Shown here piece after piece: positions 7,264-14,088 of a stretch of 22,030 nt of DNA. Location: assembly GCA_043721315.1 (NCBI GenBank), contig JAYSQZ010000054.1, positions 1 through 22,030 on the forward strand, in the 5' to 3' direction. A program made the position numbers and the translations under genes. Every line of letters starts with the position of its first letter. The stretch's first letter is position 1. This stretch comes from Elstera sp043721315 (lineage in GTDB: Bacteria > Pseudomonadota > Alphaproteobacteria > Elsterales > Elsteraceae). Under the pieces are notes generated by a model. It did no database searches, was not told the DNA's origin, and saw only the letters and a program-made list of their open reading frames with translations.

Positions 7264-7294
7264 AAAACGGGGAGCGACCCTAAGGTCTCTCCCC
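7264..7294 (-). terminator. Attenuator-like hairpin directly after atpD
   Basis: On the minus strand GGGGAG pairs with CUCCCC. After one mismatch an inner GACC pairs with GGUC around a UUAG loop. The tail is GUUUUG, so the U-run is short. The structure starts 13 bases beyond the atpD stop and would be a partial terminator or an RNA 3'-end stabiliser inside the operon. Confidence 0.5.
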
Positions 7295-7307
7295 ATCAAC
7301 GTCTTGC

Positions 7308-8732
7308 TTAAGCGGCTTCTGCCGCGAGGCGCTTGGCCTTTTCCACCGCATCTTCAATCGTGCCGACCATGTAGAAGGCCGCTTCCGGCAGATCGTCGTA
7401 CTGACCGGCTACGATGCCCTTAAACGCGCGGATCGTGTCTTCGAGCTTCACGAACACGCCCGGCGTACCCGTGAAAACTTCAGCGACGTGGAACGGCTGC
7501 GATAGGAAGCGCTGGATTTTGCGGGCACGCGCCACAACCAACTTATCTTCTTCCGACAATTCGTCCATCCCCAGGATGGCGATAATGTCTTGCAGCGATT
7601 TGTAGGTTTGCAGCACGCGCTGAACGTCGCGGGCGACCTGATAATGCTCTTCGCCAACGATGCGCGGATCAAGCGCACGGCTAGTCGAATCGAGCGGATC
7701 CACCGCCGGGAAGATCGCCATTTCAGCAATCTGGCGCGACAGCACCGTGGTTGCATCCAGATGCGAGAAGGATGTGGCGGGGGCCGGATCGGTCAAATCG
7801 TCGGCGGGCACATAAATGGCCTGCACCGAGGTGATCGAACCCTTCTTGGTCGAGGTGATGCGCTCTTGCAACTGGCCCATGTCGGTAGACAAAGTGGGCT
7901 GATAGCCCACTGCCGACGGAATACGGCCCAACAGGGCCGACACTTCCGCGCCCGCTTGGGTAAAGCGGAAGATGTTATCGACGAAGAACAGCACGTCTTG
8001 GCCTTCTTCATCGCGGAAATATTCAGCAATGGTAAGACCGGACAGAGCGACGCGCGCCCGCGCGCCCGGCGGCTCGTTCATCTGACCGTACACCAGCGCC
8101 ACTTTGGAGCCTGGGCCATCGGTCTTGATAATCCCCGAATCAATCATCTCGTGATAAAGATCGTTGCCTTCACGGGACCGCTCGCCCACGCCGGCGAACA
8201 CGGAATAACCGCCGTGGCCCTTCGCGACGTTGTTGATGAGTTCCTGAATGGTCACGGTCTTGCCCACGCCCGCGCCGCCGAACAGGCCGATTTTGCCGCC
8301 CTTCAGGTACGGGGCCAGCAGATCGACGACCTTAATGCCGGTCACGAGGATTTGCGCTTCGGTGGCTTGATCGACGTAGGCGGGGGCCGCCCGGTGGATA
8401 CCGGCTGTGCGGGTTGCCCCAACCGGGCCGCGCTCGTCAATCGGCTCGCCAATGACGTTCAGAATGCGCCCCAGGGTTTCCGGGCCGACAGGAACGCGAA
8501 TGGCGTCGCCGGTATCGACCACTTCGGTGCCGCGCACCAAGCCGTCGGTCGTGTCCATAGCGATCGTGCGAACGGCGTGTTCGCCCAAGTGCTGAGCCAC
8601 TTCCAGCACCAGCACCTTGCCGTTGTTATCGACTTTGAGCGCGTTCAAAATCGGCGGCAAGTCGCCTTCGAACGTGCAGTCAACCACAGCACCGATGATC
8701 TGAGAAACGCGCCCGATAGTGTTATTCGCCAT
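7308..8732 (-). CDS. atpD: F1F0 ATP synthase catalytic beta subunit
   Basis: This catalytic subunit of F1 has 474 residues. The Walker A motif GGAGVGKT is at residues 152-159, and the conserved stretch VLFFVDNIFRFTQAGAEVSA carries Walker B. LLGRIPSAVGYQPTL and the ERSREGNDLYHEM region are also typical. The C-terminal domain is complete. The ATG has AGGAG about 8 bases upstream, but that sequence lies in a short hairpin. It follows atpG by 45 bases in the standard F1 order. Sequence and length are those expected for an alphaproteobacterial beta subunit, with no missing key residue noticed. Confidence 0.98.
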   Translation of the reverse strand: MANNTIGRVSQIIGAVVDCTFEGDLPPILNALKVDNNGKVLVLEVAQHLGEHAVRTIAMDTTDGLVRGTEVVDTGDAIRVPVGPETLGRILNVIGEPIDERGPVGATRTAGIHRAAPAYVDQATEAQILVTGIKVVDLLAPYLKGGKIGLFGGAGVGKTVTIQELINNVAKGHGGYSVFAGVGERSREGNDLYHEMIDSGIIKTDGPGSKVALVYGQMNEPPGARARVALSGLTIAEYFRDEEGQDVLFFVDNIFRFTQAGAEVSALLGRIPSAVGYQPTLSTDMGQLQERITSTKKGSITSVQAIYVPADDLTDPAPATSFSHLDATTVLSRQIAEMAIFPAVDPLDSTSRALDPRIVGEEHYQVARDVQRVLQTYKSLQDIIAILGMDELSEEDKLVVARARKIQRFLSQPFHVAEVFTGTPGVFVKLEDTIRAFKGIVAGQYDDLPEAAFYMVGTIEDAVEKAKRLAAEAA

Positions 8733-8739
8733 TTTCCGC

Positions 8740-8752
8740 TCTCCTTCGGAGA
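8740..8752 (-). promoter_or_regulatory. Hairpin covering the atpD ribosome binding site
   Basis: UCUCC and GGAGA form five pairs around a three-base loop (GAA). The 3' arm is the atpD Shine-Dalgarno, 8 bases before the ATG. Pairing would hide the site until ribosomes finishing atpG or initiation factors open it, hinting at translational control. The stem is small and may be marginally stable. Confidence 0.4.
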
Positions 8753-8777
8753 AATCCTACTGGACCGACTAGACTAA

Positions 8778-9659
8778 TTAGACCGCTTCTGCCCCGGAGA
8801 TGATTTCGATCAACTCCTTGGTGATTTGCGCTTGGCGCGAGCGGTTGTAGGTTAGCGTTAGCCGGTTGATCATATCGCCCGCGTTGCGGGTTGCATTGTC
8901 CATCGCGGTCATCCGCGCGCCGTGTTCGGATGCGCTATTTTCAAGCAGAGCTTTATAGATCTGCACCGAAAGATTGCGCGGCAGCAGGGCTGCCAGAATG
9001 GCGTCTTCGTCCGGCTCATACTCGTACAAGGCCGAAGCCCCGCCGCTCGCCTTGCCCGCGTCAAGCGCAGGAAGGGGAACCGGAATGAGTTGCTGACGGG
9101 TAACAGTCTGGGCGATGGCCGACCGGAAGCGCGCATAAATAATATGGGCGGTATCTATCTGCCGCGCATCGAACAGGCCGATCACCTTTTGGGCGACCGT
9201 GTTGGCATCGGCGAAGCTCAGCTTCTTCTTGCCCGCAAGTTCCATCTGCTCAACGATGATATCGCCGAACTCTTTCCGCAGCCCGTCGCGGCCCTTCCGG
9301 CCCACGCAGTAGAGCTTCACGATCTTGCCCGACGCCTGGAGGCCCCGGATCATCAGGCGCGCATCGCGGATGATCGAGGAGTTGAACGCCCCGCACAGCC
9401 CGCGATCCGCTGTCGCGACGATCACCAGTTGAACCTTGTCCGAGCCGGTACCGGTCAGCAAGGCCGGGGCATCGCTGGAGACGCCCGCCCCGAGGGTAGC
9501 AATCATCCGCGCCATGCGCTCGGCATAGGGGCGGGCGGCTTCGGCTTGTTCCTGGGCGCGGCGGAGCTTTGCCGCCGCGACCATTTTCATCGCCGAAGTG
9601 ATCTTTTGCGTTGACTTGACACTACGGATGCGTAGCCGCAAGTCCTTCAAACTGGCCAT
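8778..9659 (-). CDS. atpG: F1F0 ATP synthase gamma subunit
   Basis: This is the rotary central-shaft subunit of F1, of 293 residues. The N-terminal coiled-coil helix is characteristic (LKDLRLRIRSVKSTQKITSAMKMVAAAKLRRAQ, seen as RIRSVKSTQKITSAMKMVAA), and so is the C-terminal one (SEHGARMTAMDNATRNAGDMINRLT and YNRSRQAQITKELIEIISGA). The middle contains the VIVATADRGLCGAFNSSI segment of the Rossmann-like domain. The gene lies 33 bases after atpA. Length and ends are normal. Confidence 0.97.
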   Translation of the reverse strand: MASLKDLRLRIRSVKSTQKITSAMKMVAAAKLRRAQEQAEAARPYAERMARMIATLGAGVSSDAPALLTGTGSDKVQLVIVATADRGLCGAFNSSIIRDARLMIRGLQASGKIVKLYCVGRKGRDGLRKEFGDIIVEQMELAGKKKLSFADANTVAQKVIGLFDARQIDTAHIIYARFRSAIAQTVTRQQLIPVPLPALDAGKASGGASALYEYEPDEDAILAALLPRNLSVQIYKALLENSASEHGARMTAMDNATRNAGDMINRLTLTYNRSRQAQITKELIEIISGAEAV

Positions 9660-9692
9660 GGCGCTCTCGCTCTCCCGTCAGGCTTCCCCAGG

Positions 9693-11222
9693 TTACGCGA
9701 AGCTCTTGGCGAATTGGTCCAAGAAGGCCGCCAATTTCTCTTCGGTTTCCTTGGTGACTTCCCGAGTATTGCGGATCGAATCCAACAATTCCGGGGCTTT
9801 GGCTTTCAGCTCCTCACGGAACTTCTTCTCAAAGCGCGTTACATCACCCGTGGCGACTTTATCAAGATAACCGCGCACACCGGCGAAAATCGAGGCAACT
9901 TGCTCTTCCACCGGCATCGGCTGGAACTGCGGCTGCTTTAGAAGCTCGGTCAAGCGCGCGCCGCGCGCCAGCAGGCGTTGCGTTGCGGGATCGAGATCGG
10001 ACGCGAACTGTGCAAAGGCCGCCATTTCGCGGTACTGCGCCAATTCCATCTTAATCTTACCAGCAACCTGCTTCATCGCCTTGATCTGCGCGGCTGAACC
10101 GACACGGCTGACCGACAGGCCGACGTTGATGGCAGGCCGGATACCCTTATAAAAGAGTTCCGTTTCGAGGAAGATCTGACCATCGGTAATCGAAATCACG
10201 TTGGTCGGGATGTAAGCCGATACGTCCCCCGCTTGGGTTTCGATGACCGGAAGCGCCGTGAGCGAGCCTAAACCGCAGGCTTCGTTCATCTTTGCGGCAC
10301 GTTCCAGTAGGCGGCTGTGCAAATAAAACACGTCGCCCGGATAGGCTTCGCGGCCCGGCGGGCGGCGCAGCAGCAGCGACATTTGACGATAGGCCACGGC
10401 TTGCTTCGACAAATCATCATAAATGATGAGCGCGTGCATACCGTTATCGCGGAAGAATTCACCCATCGCGCACCCAACGTAGGGGGCGATGAATTGCAGC
10501 GGAGCGGCTTCGGACGCAGTTGCAGCTACGACAATGGTGTAATCCATCGCGCCGTAATCTTGCAGCGTCTTCACAATCTGCGCCACGGTCGAGCGCTTTT
10601 GCCCGATAGCGACGTAAATGCAGTAGAGCTTCTTCGACTCGTCCGTGCCTTCATTGATCTTCTTTTGATTGAGGATCGTGTCGATAGCAACGGCGGTCTT
10701 GCCGGTCTGGCGGTCGCCGATGATGAGTTCGCGTTGACCGCGCCCAATCGGAACCAAGCTGTCGATAGCTTTCAGGCCGGTTTGCATCGGCTCATGCACC
10801 GACTTGCGCGGAATGATGCCGGGGGCCTTCACTTCCACACGCGTGCGGTTCACATCCGTCAACGGACCTTTGCCGTCAATCGGATTGCCGAGACCATCGA
10901 CCACGCGGCCCAGCAGACCCTTGCCGACGGGAACGTCAACGATAGTGCCGGTGCGCTTAACGATATCGCCTTCCTGAATGCCCCGGTCTTCCCCGAAAAG
11001 CACGATCCCGACATTGTCGGTTTCAAGGTTCAGCGCCATACCGCGCGACCCGTTCGGGAACTCGACCAGCTCGCCAGCCTGAACATTGTCGAGGCCGTAG
11101 ACGCGGGCGATACCATCCCCAATGGACAGAACCTTACCCACCTCTGCAACTTCGGCGCTTGTCCCGAAATTAGCGATTTGTTCTTTCAGAATGGCCGAAA
11201 CTTCGGCGGCACGGATATCCAT
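9693..11222 (-). CDS. atpA: F1F0 ATP synthase alpha subunit
   Basis: This is the non-catalytic, nucleotide-binding subunit of F1, of 509 residues. The P-loop GDRQTGKT is at residues 169-176, and the beta-barrel domain precedes it (VGDGIARVYGL-like SIGDGIARVYGLDNV). The conserved VGLSVSRVGSAAQIKAMKQVAG segment supplies the arginine that reaches the neighbouring catalytic site. Its ATG shares one base with the atpH stop codon (TAATG), so the two are probably translationally coupled. Complete and typical. Confidence 0.98.
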   Translation of the reverse strand: MDIRAAEVSAILKEQIANFGTSAEVAEVGKVLSIGDGIARVYGLDNVQAGELVEFPNGSRGMALNLETDNVGIVLFGEDRGIQEGDIVKRTGTIVDVPVGKGLLGRVVDGLGNPIDGKGPLTDVNRTRVEVKAPGIIPRKSVHEPMQTGLKAIDSLVPIGRGQRELIIGDRQTGKTAVAIDTILNQKKINEGTDESKKLYCIYVAIGQKRSTVAQIVKTLQDYGAMDYTIVVAATASEAAPLQFIAPYVGCAMGEFFRDNGMHALIIYDDLSKQAVAYRQMSLLLRRPPGREAYPGDVFYLHSRLLERAAKMNEACGLGSLTALPVIETQAGDVSAYIPTNVISITDGQIFLETELFYKGIRPAINVGLSVSRVGSAAQIKAMKQVAGKIKMELAQYREMAAFAQFASDLDPATQRLLARGARLTELLKQPQFQPMPVEEQVASIFAGVRGYLDKVATGDVTRFEKKFREELKAKAPELLDSIRNTREVTKETEEKLAAFLDQFAKSFA

Positions 11223-11773
11223 TAACCAACTCCCTTCATGGCGAGCTGCAAGCGCATCAATTTGGTCTTCAGCGAATGATCAATCAGCTTAGAGCCGATC
11301 TTGACGATGAGACCGCCGATGAGCGACGGCTCGACTTTAACATCGACAAGAATTTTCGACCCATACGTGCCCGAAAGCGACGTTTTGATCTGATCAATCT
11401 GCGACTCAGTGAGGGGGACCGCAGCGGTTACTTCCGCTGTCACTTCACCCCGTTTATCGGCCAAGCGGGCTAGGAAGGCCGCAATGATCTGTGGCAAGGC
11501 CGACAGGCGGCGGTTATCCGCCACCACGCCAACGAAGCGGCGCACCAAATCATTCGCCCCAGCCTTCTCCAACACAGCGGCAATCGCTTTTGCTTGATCT
11601 GCGCGGCTTAAAACCGCGCTGACCGTGAGCAAACGCAAGTCAGCCGACTCGGTTAGGAGCGCGCGCAAGTCACGCAAATCTGTCGCCACGGCGTCGAGCG
11701 CGCTTTGCGCGTCTGCCAAATCGTAGAGGGCTACGGCATACCGCCCGGCAACGCCCGTCTGCTCTGTCGCCAC
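11222..11773 (-). CDS. atpH: F1F0 ATP synthase delta subunit
   Basis: This is the delta (OSCP) subunit of 183 residues that joins the top of F1 to the peripheral stalk. The N-terminal helical domain (GVAGRYAVALYDLADAQSAL) and the C-terminal strand region (GGLIVKIGSKLIDHSLKTKLMRLQ) match the family. Translation appears to start at GTG, with AGGAC about 8 bases upstream; no better ATG exists nearby. It is the first gene of the operon, which contains only F1 genes. F0 genes are not in the window. Confidence 0.95.
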   Translation of the reverse strand: MATEQTGVAGRYAVALYDLADAQSALDAVATDLRDLRALLTESADLRLLTVSAVLSRADQAKAIAAVLEKAGANDLVRRFVGVVADNRRLSALPQIIAAFLARLADKRGEVTAEVTAAVPLTESQIDQIKTSLSGTYGSKILVDVKVEPSLIGGLIVKIGSKLIDHSLKTKLMRLQLAMKGVG

Positions 11774-12072
11774 CCCGGCTTGTCCTCTCTAATCGGCCCG
11801 GCGAGCGCTGGCGAGTGCCGCTCTCTAACCGGAATCTGGACAGGATTCTTACGTTTCAGCTCTACCCAACAGAGTTAGGCTTGAACAGGACGCAAAGCCC
11901 GCGCGCAAACATTATTCCCGCGCAAGCGGCGTTTCCTTAACACACCGTTTTTACCGATGCAACGCGCCATAGCTGAGAAAAGCAACAGGGTTGGCAGGAA
12001 TCTCCGCCGCCACCGCCCCATGGCACCCCCAGATTTTGGGCCTAAGCCTCGGGGAAATAGGCTTTATTAGCC
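11774..12072. other. Intergenic region holding the atp operon promoter
   Basis: This stretch of 299 bases lies between the atpH start and the tetR stop. Both genes read to the left, so the atp promoter should be here, but no -35/-10 pair with good spacing stood out. A minus-strand GGGAATAATG near 11910-11920 is the most -10-like piece. A tetR-proximal hairpin, AGGCT (12059-12063) with AGCCT (12069-12073), overlaps the tetR stop and lacks a strong U-tract, so it would be only a weak terminator. Small frames here show no protein character. Confidence 0.4.
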
Positions 12073-12801
12073 TCAACGCCCCGTCACAGCGCGCGGCAGC
12101 AGTCCTGGCAACGCAGGGGCGGCCTGCGTTTGAACTGCCGTGCCGTAAGCGCGCAAGAAACATCCAACCGCACGGTTCACGTGCCGCTGAATAGCGTCTG
12201 GCGTCTTCGGATACGGCAGGCCCATCATGGCGTTCATCTGGGCATCGCGGATAATCAACTGGCAAAAATCTATCGCAGCTTCTTCGGCATTATCGAGCGT
12301 TAGAATGCCGCGCCGCGCTTGTTCTTCCAAATAGCCTGCCACCCGTGCCCGCCCCCGAAGCGGCCCCGCCTCGTAGAAAACCTGAGCGAGTTCCGGGAAT
12401 TGTAGGGCTTCGGAACTCACCGTCCGCATTACTGCTACGGTATTGTCTGATGTTAGAACAGACATACAGCGCATTCCAAGGTCGCTCAAAGCTTCGGCAA
12501 TCGGGCGGCTGTAGATGTCGGGATCTTCAAAAGTTCCCGTCATCATCTCGCAGCGCTGGGTAACGATGGCGCGAAACAGCCCCGCCTTACTGCCGAACAT
12601 ATCGTAGAGCGTGGAGAGCGAGCCGCCGGAGAGGCGAACCACATCGTTCAAACTCGTGGCCCCATAGCCTTTTTCGACAAAAAGCTGCGTTGCTGCCGTC
12701 ATAATAGCATCGCGCCGCGCTTCGCGCCGCGACGGCTTAGAGTGTGCCAAGCCTTTTATTGCCGAAAACGCTTTGCCAATTGGGCACTCAGTCGTTCCCA
12801 T
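12073..12801 (-). CDS. TetR/AcrR-family repressor, probable regulator of the divergent efflux pump
   Basis: This is a one-component transcription regulator of 242 residues. The N-terminal TetR helix-turn-helix occupies about residues 26-75 (ARRDAIMTAATQLFVEKGYG, ATSLNDVVRLSGGSLSTLYD, then MFGSKAGLFRAIV). The remainder is an all-helical ligand and dimer domain resembling the AefR-like C-terminal family. It is divergent from an RND efflux operon, the usual place for local repressors that release DNA on binding a pump substrate. A palindromic operator lies between them. The start is uncertain: the ATG at 12801 has only a weak purine stretch upstream, and the first 20 or so residues look non-conserved. 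Confidence 0.9.
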   Translation of the reverse strand: MGTTECPIGKAFSAIKGLAHSKPSRREARRDAIMTAATQLFVEKGYGATSLNDVVRLSGGSLSTLYDMFGSKAGLFRAIVTQRCEMMTGTFEDPDIYSRPIAEALSDLGMRCMSVLTSDNTVAVMRTVSSEALQFPELAQVFYEAGPLRGRARVAGYLEEQARRGILTLDNAEEAAIDFCQLIIRDAQMNAMMGLPYPKTPDAIQRHVNRAVGCFLRAYGTAVQTQAAPALPGLLPRAVTGR

Positions 12802-12854
12802 CTTCTTGTCCGAACCCCATTTAGTGCCAAGGCATCCTGCTTGTTAGGACTGGC

Positions 12855-12883
12855 TTGACCTTAAGTGTAATCATCATTACATC
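12855..12883 (+). promoter_or_regulatory. Candidate promoter of the efflux operon
   Basis: TTGACC (12855-12860) is a good -35 match, followed after 17 bases by TTACAT (12878-12883), a poor -10. The operator covers most of it, as expected for a repressed promoter. The leader to the adaptor ATG would be roughly 75-80 bases. Confidence 0.4.
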
Positions 12884-12888
12884 TAAGG
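12859..12888. promoter_or_regulatory. 30-bp palindromic operator for the TetR repressor
   Basis: CCTTAAGTGTAAT (12859-12871) and ATTACATCTAAGG (12876-12888) are inverted repeats around CATC, with 11 of 13 positions matching. The inner TGTAAT/ATTACA is perfect. Position, length and symmetry fit a TetR/AcrR operator binding one or two dimers. It overlaps candidate promoters in both directions. Confidence 0.75.
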
Positions 12889-12892
12889 GCAA
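12864..12892 (-). promoter_or_regulatory. Candidate tetR promoter
   Basis: On the minus strand TTGCCC (12887-12892) and TACACT (12864-12869) are separated by exactly 17 bases; each matches four of six consensus positions. The operator lies across both boxes, which would give autorepression. Confidence 0.45.
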
Positions 12893-12968
12893 GATCAGAG
12901 GGACTCCGCAGCGTTAGCCTTTGGATATCGTCCCACCCTACGATCTTTTGTCAAGGAAGGTTCCGCCG

Positions 12969-14087
12969 ATGCTGCGTCTTGCGCTCTCCTCCTCTCGCAC
13001 TGGCCGTCTGCTGACGGGGGTTCTGCTAACATTGCCGCTGCTCGCCGCCTGCTCCGACGTGAAAAAGGCGCATGTGGAAGAGGTTCGCCCGGTTCGCGTG
13101 CAGGCCGTAACCTTCGAAGCCGGGCGCGAGACCTTGAAGCTGGCAGGCACCCTTGCCCCTCGGCTGGAGGCACCTTTGGCGTTCCAAGTGGCGGGCAAAC
13201 TCTCGGCCCGTCCGGTCGATATTGGCACGCGGGTAACGCCCGGTCTGCTGATTGGGAAGCTGGACGCTGAGGATTTTGTTCTGCAACTGGGCCGCGCGCA
13301 AGCCCAGGTGGCCTCTGCCGAAGCCGATTTGAGACGGCTTCAGGCCGATTTGAAGCGCTATGAGGCGCTGAAAACCAGCATGGTCTTCACGCAAGCCACC
13401 TACGATCAGCGCGCAGCGGCGGCGAGTGTGGCGCAGCAAACCCTCATCGGCGCGCGTAGCCAAGTGGCGATTGCCGCGCGCCAAATGAATTACACCACAC
13501 TCACTGCCGATACGGGCGGTATTGTGACCGCCGTGCTGGCAGAACCCGGCCAAGTGATCGCCGCTGGGCAAGCCGTGGTGCGGGTTGCTCGCGATGAAGA
13601 GTTGGAAGTGTCGGTACCGGTGCCGGAAAATCGGCTGGCCGACGCGCAGGCGGGGAGCGATGCGCGCGTTACACTCTGGTCCGAGCCAAACAAAAGCTAC
13701 CGTGTGCGCCTGCGGGAGCTTGCCGCCAGTGCCGACCCGCAAACCCGCACCTACCTTGCCAAATACACTCTGCTCGACCAACCGCAGACCGCCAAAATGG
13801 GTATGACGGCCACCGTGATGCTGGCGAAGGGCGACACGACCCCCGTTGCCTCCCTACCGCTCTCCTCGCTGTTCCAGCAGGGTGATAAGCCTGCCGTGTG
13901 GGTGGTGGATGCCGCCAAGGGTTCCGTAAGCCTAAAGCCCGTTACGGTGGCCGCCTACCATCAAGACGCGGTAATCCTCTCCGGCGGCGTTCAGCCCGGC
14001 GATCTTGTCGCAACGGCGGGCGTTCACCGCATTGATCCCGGCATTAAGGTCCGCATCCTCGGCGCGGCTCCCGTGAAAGGCCAGTAA
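12969..14087 (+). CDS. RND efflux periplasmic adaptor lipoprotein (membrane fusion protein)
   Basis: This is the adaptor linking an inner-membrane RND pump to an outer-membrane channel, of 372 residues. A lipoprotein signal peptide ends in the lipobox LAAC with the lipidated Cys at residue 28. The HlyD/AcrA domains follow: a lipoyl half (LEAPLAFQVAGKLSARPVDI, then GTRVTPGLLIGKLD), a coiled-coil hairpin (about 100-170, rich in Ala/Gln), the second lipoyl half (ADTGGIVTAVLAEPGQVIAAGQAV), a beta-barrel and a membrane-proximal domain. The ATG at 12969 is chosen because AAGGAAGG lies 9 bases upstream. An in-frame TTG at 12921 would spoil the signal peptide. The permease starts one base after the stop. 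Confidence 0.94.
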   Translation: MLRLALSSSRTGRLLTGVLLTLPLLAACSDVKKAHVEEVRPVRVQAVTFEAGRETLKLAGTLAPRLEAPLAFQVAGKLSARPVDIGTRVTPGLLIGKLDAEDFVLQLGRAQAQVASAEADLRRLQADLKRYEALKTSMVFTQATYDQRAAAASVAQQTLIGARSQVAIAARQMNYTTLTADTGGIVTAVLAEPGQVIAAGQAVVRVARDEELEVSVPVPENRLADAQAGSDARVTLWSEPNKSYRVRLRELAASADPQTRTYLAKYTLLDQPQTAKMGMTATVMLAKGDTTPVASLPLSSLFQQGDKPAVWVVDAAKGSVSLKPVTVAAYHQDAVILSGGVQPGDLVATAGVHRIDPGIKVRILGAAPVKGQ

Positions 14088-14088
14088 G

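Noticed and set aside
7590..8777. 395-codon open frame on the + strand opposite atpD
   Set aside because: It lies wholly antisense to a strongly conserved catalytic gene, its sequence resembles no family, and long open frames on the opposite strand are common in GC-rich conserved genes.
10317..11225. 302-codon open frame on the + strand opposite atpA
   Set aside because: It is antisense to atpA, rich in His/Arg and without domain character. It is a shadow of atpA codon use.
11951..12265. 104-codon minus-strand frame overlapping the end of tetR
   Set aside because: It overlaps tetR in another frame, has no recognisable composition or ribosome binding site, and reads as low-complexity sequence.
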